Part shown: in pieces, positions 48,357 to 59,984 of the stretch | Position numbering within the stretch: position 1 is the first letter of the stretch | How the letters are laid out: every line of letters starts with the position of its first letter | Origin: Ignelater luminosus | Taxonomy: Eukaryota; Arthropoda; Insecta; Coleoptera; Elateridae | NCBI GenBank assembly: GCA_011009095.1 | Contig: VTPC01091307.1 | Coordinates: forward strand, 287,331 to 351,330 | Reading direction: 5' to 3' | Length of the DNA: 64,000 nt | Translations under genes and position numbers: made by a program | The notes under the pieces: generated by a model | The model's database searches: none | What the model saw: only the letters and a program-made list of their open reading frames with translations | Told to the model about the DNA's origin: nothing

Positions 48357-49489
48357 TCCGTGACTTTGTCGCTTGCTTTAAACCATACAAGCTTTTTAAT
48401 AATAAACAAGTAAGATTTTCTTTACCCTTTTCAACGAATCCAGGTGGTTGCTTCATAAATATCGTCTCATTTAATTTCCCATTTAAGAATGCTGTTTTTG
48501 CATCAATATCGCAAGTAATCCTTTTTTAGAAGCTACAGCCAATAATGTTGTAAATGTTGCTTGTTTTGCTACTGGTGCGAAAACTTGATCATAATCAGTG
48601 TCAAATTTCTGTGAAAACCCTTGTGCTACTAGTCTTGCTTTGAATCGACTAACTTTCCCTTCAGTATGTTTTTACTTTGTACACCCATTTGCATCCAATA
48701 GCCGTTCGGTCTTCTGGTAATTCACATAATTCCAAAATTTTATTTTTCTTTAATGATAACATTTCATCTTCCTTTGCCTGTATCCGCTCTGTTTTGTTTT
48801 TACTTGATAATGCTTCTGAGAAGCTCTTTGGTTCTACAAATCCATTTCCAATCAGATTTTATCTTCAATATAACGACTCGTAGGTACACCCTTAGTCATT
48901 CTTACTGGTACTGCAGATTCTTCTTCTGGACTGAACGACTCATCAACTTCTTCATCCTCAGAACTGGCATTTGAATCAGAATCACTTTCTTGACTATTTG
49001 TTCGACTTATTGACGAATCGCTCAAATTTATTTCAACTTCACTCGATAAGTTTAGATTTTCACTTCTTTAAATGATTTTAAATCAGAATTCTTTTTCTTA
49101 TTGTTTATTTCTTGATAGTCAATAAAACGAACATCACGACTGATCACCAATTTGTTTTGTACTGGATCATAACATCATCGGTATGCTTTAGAATTCTGGT
49201 CATAACCAACCAAGATCATTTGAATAGCTGTATTGTCCAAATTTCGACGTTTCTGTGATGGAACATGAACAAAGCATTGTGAACCAAAAATTCTTAAATA
49301 TCTTGCATTAATCTTTTTATTATGCCACAGTTCATATGTTGTCGCTTAATCTGCATCTAAAAGCATACACCTTGCCATCTTAAGTAATGTGATGTGCGGT
49401 CTTTTCTTTTTGTTCAGGTGTGTGTACTGGATTTGAATACCTTCACCTTTTAAATATTTGATAATGTTATTACTAACATATTCTCCTCC

Positions 49490-49939
49490 TCAATCTGACC
49501 TTAAGATCTTTGGCCTTTTTGAAAATTTGTTTTTCACCATTTCTACATATTGCTTAATCTTTGACTCGACTTCTGATTTTTCTTTGAGTAAATATATAAA
49601 GGTATATCTAGAAAGATCATCAATAAATGTTAATACATAACGCTTAACGCTTAGTGACATTGTCTGCATAGGCCCACAAACATCTGTATGGATTAAATCA
49701 AGAACTTCTATTGACTTATTTGATGATTGCTTTGGAAATGGTAATCTAGTAGTTTTCGCTTGAAGACAAACCCCACACTGTACTTTCTTTCCATAGTCAA
49801 CAATTCTCATGTTATCAACTAATCCTTTTACATACATCGATTTAATTGCTTCTGGATCTCGATGGCCAAAAATTGGATGCCAATTTGATTTATGTTCATT
49901 TATTGCACAAACTTTATTTAGTTGACGTAATTTATACAA
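49490..49939 (-). pseudogene. Copia integrase N-terminal region
   Basis: GAG-pre-integrase and HHCC zinc segment: HPIFGHRDPEAIKSMYVKGL, CGVCLQAKTTRLPFP. The DDE core starts with VLDLIHTDVCGPMQT and YVLTFIDDLSRYTFIYLLK, showing the first two catalytic aspartates (HTDVCG; TFIDD). Confidence 0.85.
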
Positions 49940-49947
49940 ATTGCCAC

Positions 49948-50289
49948 TTAAACGGCAACTGCTATTTGCTTATCACCACATTTTACTTCACAAATACTTT
50001 TTGAGAAATTTACCTCAAAACCTTTTTCAATTAGCTTTTGAACAGATAGTATATTTCCTTCAATTTGTGGGACGTATAAAACATCTGTTACTGTAGCTGA
50101 TGATATGTCACCATGTTCATTAATAAATTCATCTTTGCAATTGCCTTTGCCTGATGCTTGTTCACCATTAGCTACATTTATACTGCTGTCTGCATATTCG
50201 AATGAAGTAAAATATCTTTTATTGCTTGCAATATGACATGTCGCTCCTGAATCAATGATGCAACTGTCAAAACCCTTTGGTGAAACCAT
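49948..50289 (-). pseudogene. Copia protease region
   Basis: The text SCIIDSGATCHIASNKRYF has the DSGAT active-site motif of Copia aspartic proteases. It is followed by VLYVPQIEGNILSVQKLIEK, the standard Copia motif leading to the GAG-pre-integrase region. Confidence 0.85.
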
Positions 50290-50431
50290 AAATAAAAATT
50301 CACTCGAAGAAGAAGCACGTTTTCTTTTGTGTTGTTTTTAATATTGTACCAATGTTAACACAGTTGCTGTTATCGGCTTCCTTTCGACGATTATATTAAT
50401 CAATTAGCTTTGACTTTATTAATGACAATGT

Positions 50432-50644
50432 TCATTCTGCTTCTGGTCTCGTTTCAAGAGCTATAATCAACGTATCGTAACATCTTGGTAAACTACTTAA
50501 AACAACAGTCCACTTTTCAGATAAATTTATTAGTTCAGCTATATGATCTTCCATATTTCCATTTTCGTTCATTTTTGAACTGCAAATACGTCTTATTCGA
50601 CTTACTTTATTACTTAACGTACCTTTTTCATGATAATTTTTCAA
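50432..50644 (-). pseudogene. Copia gag fragment
   Basis: 70 residues with LSNKVSRIRRICSSKMNENG, MEDHIAELINLSEKW and VLSSLPRCYDTLIIALE, the UBN2/gag-polypeptide pattern of Copia-type gag (helical capsid region). Confidence 0.75.
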
Positions 50645-50939
50645 CGTTGTCCATGTTTCTTAAGCTGTACTTTTAGTTCGAATGTGACACAACCAATAAA
50701 CTAATCCATGCACGTGCTTAATCGTCCCGTTTTTGTCAATTTAAAACTTCATTTTTATTTGAACTATCATCTTTTGATGTCGGTTTATCCTCGGATAAAA
50801 TATGCCATAAACCTTCTTTTACCAACAATAATTCAACTTTATACTTCCAATTGAAATAATTTTTCTCATTCAATTTCAATTCTCTCAACTTTATTAATAT
50901 TTAACTTTTGATGCTTTTCCCTCTAACTGGGCACCATAA

Positions 50940-51142
50940 TGAATTTACTGGTTTTTTTGGGAAACAATGAGGAATAGCAATCAAAATAAGAAAGGACACA
51001 CAAGTTTATTAACTTGTTGTAAGTATTACAAAGGAATATGACGTACTACAATTAATTAATTTTTTTATTTACAGTGTTTCCATAATGACAATATTAACCA
51101 ACATTAACACAGTGTTGCATTTCACGATTGCAATCTCCAACA
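50940..51142 (-). repeat. 5' LTR of the Copia element
   Basis: About 203 bp, ends TG...CA in element orientation. It carries an extra stretch (GTTTCCATA on the plus strand) that the 3' LTR lacks. Confidence 0.85.
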
Positions 51143-51440
51143 GGATCAAATCCGATTTCAGTGAATTTTTGCAATTTTATTCCATATTTAGTAGAAGGAA
51201 ACTATTCCGCATATAGGCGTTGTGAAATTTAAGAACAAAATTTTTCGCTCCACCCATTTCAAATAGTTCAGAAGTTTCGTATAGTATGTGACGTTTCGCA
51301 AATTAATTGATTTGGGTTTTATTAGGTACCGATATTGTTAAACTCAGCTATTTATCTTAAATCTTCTTGAACATTTCTTGACTTGCCCATCCTAAGACCA
51401 TGCCCTTCGCATAAGTAGAGTATACCGCGTGGTTTAAATA
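51143..51440. other. Short spacer between Copia and mariner
   Basis: Slightly code-like on the minus strand (FEMGGAKNF, LYLCEGHGLRMGKSR). It could be an eroded upstream part of the coding remnant the Copia element landed in, but I cannot match it. Confidence 0.3.
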
Positions 51441-52633
51441 CGTTGGTTGTTCCAGAAATTTTGAGAATCAAACACGTAATTTTTTTTTTTTAAAGTTTTT
51501 TATTAAATTTGTTAAAAGTATTCATCATCAGGATCCTATACATAGTTTCATTCGAGAAAACCAATTTTCAAAACATAATTTCTACGTTTCTTCAGACAAT
51601 GCTCGTACCTCTTCTTCAAATGCCACCAACGCATCTTCAGGGGACTCGAAACCACGCCCTCGTAACTTTTTCTTTATTTTAAGGAGCCAAGGCCGGAGTA
51701 TATGGTGGGTGGCCGACCGTGGAAATCAAACTATCCCGCAAAAGTCGGATGTTTCACCGGCTGCATGTGCAGCAGCTTTGTCGTGATGAAGTTGAATGCG
51801 CGCAATTCCGCCCTCGATAGATTTTCTTCAATTGCCCGAAAGACTTGTGGTAGACAGATGCTAACCATATCACTCAGCAGTAACAGTCTGTTGCGTCTCA
51901 AGAGCCACTGATGCAAAAAAAAAACTAGCGATCATTTTCTTTTAACGCTTCTTGGTCTTCTTACTTTTGTTGGTCTTTCTTCGCATTTGAACACCCATAC
52001 TCGTGATTGTCCTTGTAACTCTGGATCAAATTGGTATATCCAGCTTTCGTCTCCAGTAACAATGTCAAATACGCGCTTAGAATTGTATTATCAAATTTCC
52101 TAAGCACGTAACGGCACCAATTGACTCGTGCGTTTTTCTGTCCTTGAATAAGAGAATGTGGCATTCAACCGGACACAAGCTTCTTAACACGTAAGTGTTC
52201 ATGTTGAATGGTTTCTACTGCTGCCGATAATATTCTGGATTTCTCAATAAGTTAATCGACGATTATCTCTTATTAGATTCTCGGCGGAATTAACATTTTC
52301 TGGAGTGACTGGAGTGTTAGGTCGTCCGCTTCTTTTTTCGTCTGTCATTGTTGTACGCCTTCGTTTAGATTCACTGTATCACCGATAGACTGTTGCCCGA
52401 AAAGGGCTTTCTTCATCAAAAATATTATTTAAACTTTTCACTCATCCACATTCAAAGCGCATTTCAAATCATAGTAAATTTATAAATACTATAAAAAACA
52501 AGTGAATAGCAGAAACAGGTTACAACTTGGCCTGACGGCTCAAGACAAGCTGCTACGTCATAAAATCCAATAAAAGCATTTCATCAATTGCTGTCGGTTT
52601 CATCAAATCTCAAAACTTTTGGAACAACCAACG
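51441..52633 (-). mobile_element. mariner element (MLE), inactive
   Basis: 1193 bp flanked by TA (51439-51440; 52634-52635), with inverted ends CGTTGGTTGTTCCAGAAA and, reversed on the right, CGTTGGTTGTTCCAAAAG. Minus-strand transposase traces appear in canonical order: LIQGQKNARVNWCRYVLRKF, VTGDESWIYQFDP, CLPQVFRAIEEN, HHDKAAAHA, and KIKKKLRG near the end. The size fits mariners of about 1.3 kb with small losses. Confidence 0.88.
51610..52440 (-). pseudogene. mariner transposase remnant
   Basis: The first catalytic aspartate is visible in TGDESW (about 52040) and the second in HHDKAAA (about 51780). Where mariners have YSPDLAPNDF this copy reads YTPALAP, so the region of the third aspartate is damaged (about 51700). 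Several frameshifts separate the blocks. The segment 51961-52164 (67 residues) is the best-preserved N-terminal part. It is a classic mariner, unlike the DD41D and DDxD elements elsewhere in the window. Confidence 0.82.
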
Positions 52634-54965
52634 TACCATAGATGGTAACACCGGCTGTGAAGGATGCTGTAACACTAGGTAGGAATCATAGAAAGGTTTC
52701 ATTTTTGAGATCATTTTTTGTTAAAATATCAAAGCTAGGGGCAGTACTAAAATTAATTCAGAGTTCAATCGATCCAAAAAATCCGCTACAGGCTCAAAAA
52801 GCTTGACTGATTCACAAGTCACTTCGAAAAGTCCGATGTCGATTGAAAGTTCCCAAGATCATTAAAAAGTAAAACGAAATATGAAATTCTCAGATCTCGA
52901 GTAAACGTACGACAAATTGATGATAATGATGATAATCAGTATATGAAAAAATCAATAATATACCACCATTCTTAAAAAAGATTTTGTTCTAGATTTATAA
53001 AGAATTAATACTAAGTGGAACACTTTATGTCGTTTTTATGTAGTACACATTAAAAATGCTCCAACACTTGAGCTAAGTTCATTTAAATTACATTAGCACC
53101 TCAATTAAACCTGGTAGATAATAATTTTCCCTTTCTTATTATTTAAACACCAATAAGAGGAACTCACGATCGTTACCTACCGTCTAAGCTGTGGTATCAT
53201 CTGTGTAAATTTTATGAGTCATTAAAAAGGTTACTCACCAGCAGCACGTTATATTTTTATTTAGCGATTAATCAAAATCCGTTTAAGCCCTTTTGTTACT
53301 GTTCAGATTGGGTTGATTGATGAAGCAGCCTACGCCTACGTTTATTCATTTATTTACTTATTTATTTCTGATCTGCTATGTATCCGCACCTATAAGAAAT
53401 AGAAATTTCTACAAATACGAATTTTATCACAAATACTGTGTAGTTATCGGAAACAATTAGTTACATTTGACATAACCTATTAGAAAAAATCCACTCTATA
53501 AATCAGAATTAATACACCATGTCTTAAGAGTTTATTTTGAAAAGCCGTATCAAGATTTTATCTGTTGATTTATCTTTTAAACGGCAGTATCCTCCCTTTG
53601 GCTATGAAATATTTATTGCTGCTGTAAAAGCAACACACAGTTATAGAAAAGGGTAAGGAAAAACTGTATAAATTTCACTTTTTCTACTTTTCCATTTCTG
53701 TAATAATAATAATAATAAATAATACATTTTTCTAGAATTTCAGTTAGAATATTCAACCTGTAAGAACGCGGCGACATCTTTACCCAAGTTTAAGCTTTCA
53801 TCAAACTCTGCTAATGGAATAATTTCGCTTTCACACATAACAGCGTTTCTGAATACAGATCAGGGTAATTCTCCACTTAGAATGAATTTATTTCAAAAGA
53901 TTCCATTAAAATCCACGTTATTAATTTTCTTGGGCATTAACAACACCGTTTGGACTTGGGAATTATTTACTACTATTACATACGGAAACGCACATTCTAA
54001 GAACAATTACGACGAAACTGAAATTATGTTGGCAACGGCAACAATAAATTTCGGAGAACTTCTACAATTACCCACTAGAAAACAGAAAGCATTTATCACA
54101 AGGTTTCGGAGAAACAGAAATATACTCCATATAAAAATAATGGAAAAGATTTAACAATCAAAAAGTTATTAAAATTTCATTTTCACATTAAAATTTAAAT
54201 TGAACGATTAAAGTTGGAGTTAACGACCTCTGAATATTGTATGTAGCAGACATGCTGATAATATCATTAGGGGATCCCTTCATGAAAGGATAAGGGCATA
54301 TTGTGGGCTAGTGAAATCACGCTGCGCGTATGCACACCACATAAACACATAATAATGCAAAATGTAAGTTTAGTTACATTTTAAGAATATTATCAAAAAC
54401 CCACATTAGGCAAGGGACAACCTACACAAATGAGAATCTGATAACTATTTAGTGGGAAACGTTCAAACTGTCCACATTATAAAAAATCTATTATGCGAGG
54501 AGTGAGTCATAAAAGGGTGTCGGTGGTGGTTTCGGTACGTAAATGCGTAGGGGGTTGCTCAAAAAATGTTAGGATTTTATAAGGTCGTATACGAACATTC
54601 GTTTTCACTTCATGTATAAATTTGAAATCGATCCGAGGAAATGGAGAGATTTTCAAAGAAATGTAGTAGAACACCCACATTGGGAAAATTAACAATTTGA
54701 TAAGATAATCTTGTTTTTAAAAATTCTTTTGAGATATATCTGCATAGTGTAGATGTTAAGTAGTAATACGGGAAAAACAGCAAGCCTAACAAGGTTCTAA
54801 ATCTAGGACGTTGAGGATTAATAGACCTGACAACTAATGCCCTATTCTCAGAATTTAGGGCAAGCCTATTATCTCCAAATTGGTTCAAGATTTCTAACTG
54901 TGTATTGCTGTTCTGGATTTTACAGAAAAACCAAGTAAAAGTGTTTCAAACTTGTTTTATATATA
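52634..54965. other. AT-rich stretch, no gene recognised
   Basis: About 2.3 kb. It contains a TAATAATAATAATAATAA microsatellite near 53702. The short frames (for example 53882-54154 plus and 54610-54888 minus) show no known motif and I do not call them. Confidence 0.4.
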
Positions 54966-55337
54966 GAGTATGTCCACGTTTCGATGCTTACTATGGGGAT
55001 CTTGGAAATTGTAAGAGATACGAAGTCGGTTAAATTAGAAAAGATTTGGCTATTTTGGAGATTTTTATCAACTAAATTCATTGTTATGCAAAAATTGCTA
55101 AATCAAAATAAATACGCTTTCAAGGTGCTTTACGGGACATTAGCTGCTTATTTGACGCTATCTGTTAATGCATAGTCAAGTATCTTAAAAGCGTCTCTTT
55201 TTTTTGTTTTAGCAATTGTTCCATAACAAATGTAATTTATCCGACAAAAATCAATGATTTCCATATGTTTAAAGCCATGGCACACTACGTAGGAAATGCT
55301 TTTCACTTCATAACTCGGTAAAACAAAGGAATAGCTA

Positions 55338-57061
55338 CAGTCAACGAAATAAATGTTTTCAATACTTGAAAATCAACGAAATTCTGACTTTTACAGACAA
55401 TAAAAGGAGAATGGGTTTAGAAATTTAAAAAAAGTCAAACGCTAATTCGCTTATTAAACATATTTCTACATAATTGCAAGATTTTGTTAAAATGAAATAA
55501 AAAAATTAAAAAAAAACACCGAATTTAATTAAAAAGTAAGATAATTTACACTGCGAAAAAAATGTTTTCAAAGCTTGCTGAAGCATTATGTGAAGCACGA
55601 AAAACACTTCTTTTTCCAGGGACACATTAATAATAATTATTAATATCTAGTAGTATGCATCCCTTATGCCTTAATTACCTCTTGTTAACGTTTTTTCATT
55701 GAATTGACCAAATTTAAACAATCTTCTAGTTTGATTTTGTTCCATTCCTCCAAGATGAAGGTCTTCAACTGATTTCGGTTGGAAGGATGTTTCGTTGCTA
55801 CTCGTATTTTCAAATCTGACCATAAATGGTCTATAGCGTTAAGGTCCGGACTCTGTGGAGGCGGTTCTATTACTTTTGGGCAGTTGTAGAGCATCCAGGA
55901 ACGTACTGCTTAGGAGCGATGTTTAGCATCGTTATCCTGGTAAAATAGATAACGTCCTTCCAGGCTCAATTTTCGCGCACTGCTGTCTTCGGGATAGTTA
56001 AATATTGTAAGTGATCCATAGTCCCTTCAATAAAAGTCATTTCTCCAACACCAGAAGCTGCCATACACCCCCAACCCAGCACTGACAATCCAACGAATTT
56101 TACGGTAGGTATAATATTTTTGGGTTTCAGTGCTTCATTTGCCTTCCGCCAAACTCGTTGAGGTCCATCATTGTAATATAACATAATCTTGGATTCGTCG
56201 CAAAATTACAAATTACATTGTACCAGTAATGTTCATCGCGATTAATAGTCTGATTAGCAAACTTTAATCGTTTTTCGATGTTAATCTGAGAGAGCAACGG
56301 TTTTTTCCTTGCAGTTCTTGATGTAAATTTGTTCCGTTTGAGCGCATTTTGAATAGTTCTGCTGGTCACCTGCACACCGGTTTTGTTTAGTAGCTCATTT
56401 GCTAATTTCTTGCTCGAAACCCCAGGGTTATCTCGCACTTTTTTCAGTAATAATCGTGTATTTCGCTCTGATAATTTCTTAGGCCTCCCTGGAGAAGACT
56501 TTAGCTCCAATCTGTCTTCATTTTTAATACATTTTTATTACGTTATACCCTGTTCGGATATTCACATTTAACGTATTCGCAATTTCAGCGTGCGTTTTTC
56601 CGTTTGTATGGTTAAAATAAATTAATTGAATAATTTCGCTACGTGTTCTTTTAACAGGCATCTTAAATTTAAGTTTACTGATCAAACAGTCGCGATAATA
56701 TTAACGAAATTTGCAAAAATCTATCCTTACTTACCTTAAGGACACTTGATTTACTTCGTATCAAGTTTCGCCGATAACACTTTCTTCTATAAATTAATAA
56801 TGAAGCAGTTGTCGCGTCTGGCTCCTATTTTGAAAACATTTTTTTCGCACGTATTAAAACGAATTGTCTAAACATATTGGGCACTGGCATCTTAAAAGTC
56901 CCTCATCAAAAATATTAAATTACACTCTGTTTTTACTAATGGATTTGCCTATAATACTATAACGTTGTCATATTTTTAAGATAATAATTAACAGAGTAAT
57001 CAATAATAAAGTTGAAATTTCATGTATTTTTTTAAATTGAAAACATTTATTTCGTTGACTG
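55338..57061 (-). mobile_element. Tc1-like transposon with IR/DR ends
   Basis: 1724 bp with TA at both edges. Both outer ends read CAGTCAACGAAATAAATGTT inward. A second, related repeat (GCGAAAAAAATGTTTTCAAA) lies about 215-225 bp inside each end (55563-55582 and, inverted, 56829-56848). Paired direct repeats inside each inverted repeat are the IR/DR layout of Sleeping Beauty-type Tc1 elements. One minus-strand transposase remnant (55685-56661) fills the middle. Confidence 0.9.
55685..56661 (-). pseudogene. Tc1-like transposase, DD34D variant, broken
   Basis: Start MPVKRTRSEIIQLIYFNHTN at 56661, with a paired-like DNA-binding domain (HAEIANTLNVNIRT; GRPKKLSERNTRLLLKKV; GVSSKKLANELLNKTG). Catalytic text: CDESKIML (first D), FYQDNDAKH (second D), SPDLNAIDHLWSDLK (third position). 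Thirty-four residues separate the second and third, but the third is aspartate where Tc1 elements have glutamate (PIENLW). Stops and frameshifts occur after NVIKMY, in the middle third and after AKHRS. Total length fits a Tc1 transposase of about 340 residues. Confidence 0.85.
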
Positions 57062-57461
57062 TATGTCAAACCATGTATCACCGAAAATAATTTAAGGCGT
57101 GCGGTTCAGTGATATGGAAATCAAGTAGGCGTTCTATTAGAAAAAATTTGGATTTACGTTCCACCGCCGAAGTAAACAAGACAGTTTCGAAAATAATTTT
57201 ATTGTGTTTCAGAGTAAATTCTCTGAAACGCACTCTTTGCTGTTTTTTTCTATTTTTGATCGTTCCTGATATATGTCAGTTTAAAAAAATAAGATAATTT
57301 CGTTTTTAGCAAATATCTAGTAAACCGTGAACTTTTTTGAAAAAACAAAAGCATAAGTAAATTGATCTCCAAAATACCTAAATTTCTTCTAATTTAACCG
57401 ACTTCGTATCTCTTACAGTTTCCGAGATCCCAATGGTGAGTATCGAAATGTGGACACACTG

Positions 57462-59388
57462 TATAAAAAATTATGTTCAGTCGATTATGTAAAGAGCAAA
57501 TATCACAGAAAGCGAGTGAAGAGTGAATGTGGTTGTTTTTGCCCAAAGGGTACGACTTAGCAAAGAATCTTTAATTAAGCACTTTTGTAATATTTTTAAC
57601 ACGATGTAGCTTTACTGAATTAATAAAAGATCAAAAGAAACGCGAAATGAAAAGATTGCAGTTTCGTTTTAAATTCGCAATACTTGCAAACTAGTTTTCT
57701 CTCTTTGGAATTTTGTAACAAAACAGATTTTACTACGAGATTTCAGTACACGAAAATAAAAGAAAATTGCAAAGTAATTTCATTAATTATTATTTCAGTT
57801 TTTTTCTGTTCCTTCTAAATGAAAGGAAATTAATAGGAGCAAATGTAATCACTAAGCAATCTTGTTTTTGATATACGATAAACCACGAAAAATAAATTTC
57901 TATAAAAAACCTGGCTTTGCTTTATTTACTTGAACTCGAGAATAAAACAGTGCTTGGAGATTCTATAACAATTGATAGTATATTTCTGTAGTTGTAATAC
58001 TTAATTAGTATAGTAGTAAACCTTTTTGGTTTTGCTGTCTCGCAGTGAGGATTGTAATTAGGTCTTCTGGGTAGCCAATGAGAGAACGCGCGCTAGATGC
58101 AGGATGTTGTTTGCAACTACAACTTGGATGAACCTGAGATTTACAGTTTGCAAAATTATTTTCAGATGAATAAATATATAAAATATGTATTCGGTCTAGG
58201 ATTTAACAAGGTGAGCTTTCTTTTTTTATTTTAGGTTTTAATGGGTCCTCAGAGCAGGGTACTTTGTAAATCCAATACGAGATAATCTTTTGCTTCTTAA
58301 ACGAAATACTCCCTCTATAGCCAGAATTTAAAATTCAATGACGTAGGTTCAACGATTTTTGACGTCAGCTGGATTTTTTTAATTTAAAATCTTGTTTTTC
58401 AATCCAGCTGACTGGAACGTAAACACAAACGTTCTTATTATTATCCTACCTCTATATTAAATGCAATTTTTAAATCTCCAAACAGCTGCTTTAAAGTCTT
58501 TAGAAAACTATATTTGATCGATAAACATTACACAAAAAATTTACTTTTTACGTCTTCACGTTCAAATAAATTTAAAATGATCCTCAAGACTTATAAACCA
58601 GATAAAGATTTAAAAACCAAAGATTATCTTGCCACTTGATAAGTGCATACAATAATCCTAGTTCACAACACAAGTCGAGCCAGATATAACGTTTCTAACT
58701 GGTTAAGAAGAATCCTTGAAGAAGGTGATTTGTTTTCAGTAAAATCTGTTCAGTCTCCAAATTAAAGCACATCATCGTGTATGTAAATCATCCCGCCCTT
58801 GGAAAACAGATTTTGGTTGCTAATGTCAGGTCTCTTTTCAAGTTATCTTCTGTTTACCATTTTTCGACCAGCGCTGCATTCAGGAGATCAAATAAAGCAT
58901 CATATTCACTGATAGAATACAAAATTCGAGGAGATTCTATAAATAAGGCAAATGCCCGTGTTATTTTCTGTTGTGGACTCTCAAGAGCAATTAAACTGAG
59001 TATCTATTTCTATACTTCAGTCTAGTCGGTAGTGAATGAGATGTAACAATAGATTACAAGTGCTAAGAGAATTTCAGGGATAGTTCACTTACTTAAAATC
59101 TTGACTTGAATCGAAATTACAGGAAAATTAAATCAACTGCGGCAGAGATTTAAAAACCCGATGAGTGTTTTAGCGCTACTGATGGGATTGACGATCTTAA
59201 CAATTAAAATTGCGCCTTTTTTGTATCAAAAAGCTACTGTCTAAGAAAAAACTAATTTTAGCCATTAACATGATTAAAGATGAATATTTCTATAATAAAA
59301 AGTAAACGTTACTGGATAAGTATTTCTAAGTTAAAGATCTGTCCTTTGTGCCGTTTTTATTTAAATAAGCATGAGTTGTCAATATATA
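57462..59388. other. AT-rich stretch, no gene recognised
   Basis: About 1.9 kb. A less AT-rich patch at 58030-58150 (CTGTCTCGCAGTGAGG, AGAACGCGCGCTAGATGC) might be part of an old element or exon but matches nothing I know. A hairpin AGCTGGATT / AATCCAGCT lies near 58366-58412. Confidence 0.4.
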
Positions 59389-59965
59389 CAGGGTGTCCAA
59401 GATAAGTACGCACAGCATGGAGATCTTGGAAACGGTAAGAGATACAGCATCGGTTAAATGGGATGAAAGTTGGCTATTTATAGGACCTTTTTGTTGGCAT
59501 TTGCAAAATCTAGATATCTTGGATAGTTTCAGAGATATTTAAAAAAAAGTAATTTTTCGATTTTTGTTTTTATTTTTTCTTTCCTTTATTTGAAGAAATA
59601 TCGGAAAACTAAAACCACTTTTCCATTGCCACTTTTTGTTCTCTATTAAAATACGCTAACAAAATTCCTATACAACGTTTCGGTTTCGAGTAACCATCAT
59701 CAACCTCATTTTTTTAAATAGGCAGAAAAACGATTGAAAATTGTTTTTCTATATCTCTTCAAATACACAAAAGAAAAAATAATAACAAACATCGAGAAAT
59801 CTACTTTTTTTTAAATATCTCTGAAACTATCCAAGATATCTAGATTTTACAAACGCCAACAAAAAAGATCGTATAAATAGTCAGCTTTCAGCCCATTTAA
59901 CCGATCCTGTATCTCTTACCGTTTCCAAGATCCCCATGCTGTGCATCCTTATCTTGGACACACTG
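59389..59965. mobile_element. Foldback MITE related to M1 (CAGGGTGTCC ends)
   Basis: 577 bp with TA on both sides (59387-59388; 59966-59967). Arms of about 150 bp mirror each other; the outer left end is CAGGGTGTCCAAGATAAG and the right end reversed CAGTGTGTCCAAGATAAG. Inside the arm GAGATCTTGGAAAC, GGTAAGAGATAC and ATCGGTTAAAT align with GGGATCTCGGAAAT, TGTAAGAGATAC and GTCGGTTAAAT of M1 in the same order and spacing, so the two families share an ancestor. Confidence 0.85.
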
Positions 59966-59984
59966 TATAATGATTTCTGCGTTT

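Larger units (their letters stand above)
47777..51142 (-). mobile_element. Ty1/Copia retrotransposon fossil with both LTRs
   Basis: A minus-strand element of 3366 bp, shorter than a full Copia element (about 5 kb), so internal sequence is missing. LTRs of about 200 bp lie at 47777-47973 and 50940-51142, both starting TGTTGGAGATTGCAATCG in element orientation. Next to the 3' LTR is a purine tract (GAGGAGGAA), and next to the 5' LTR a TGGTGCCCAGTTAG-like primer site. Gag, protease, integrase and RT pieces are present in Copia order, with integrase before RT. The two LTRs differ at about a dozen positions plus small gaps by eye, so the insertion is not recent. Flanks AAATC and GGATC give no convincing target duplication. 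Broken in several places. Confidence 0.88.
54966..57461. mobile_element. M1 foldback element (M1e) carrying a Tc1-like insertion
   Basis: M1 ends GAGTATGTCC (54966) and GGACACACTG (57461), with TA on each side. The element is oriented like M1b (long right arm). Its left arm has an extra deletion after GGCTATTTTGGAGAT. At 55336-55337 / 57062-57063 a Tc1-like transposon interrupts the conserved AATAGCTATGTCAAACC stretch. Without the transposon the host element is about 770 bp. Confidence 0.85.

Noticed and set aside
53882-54154. 90-residue plus-strand frame
   Set aside because: The sequence has a plausible composition but no recognisable motif, neighbouring exon signals or repeat copies.
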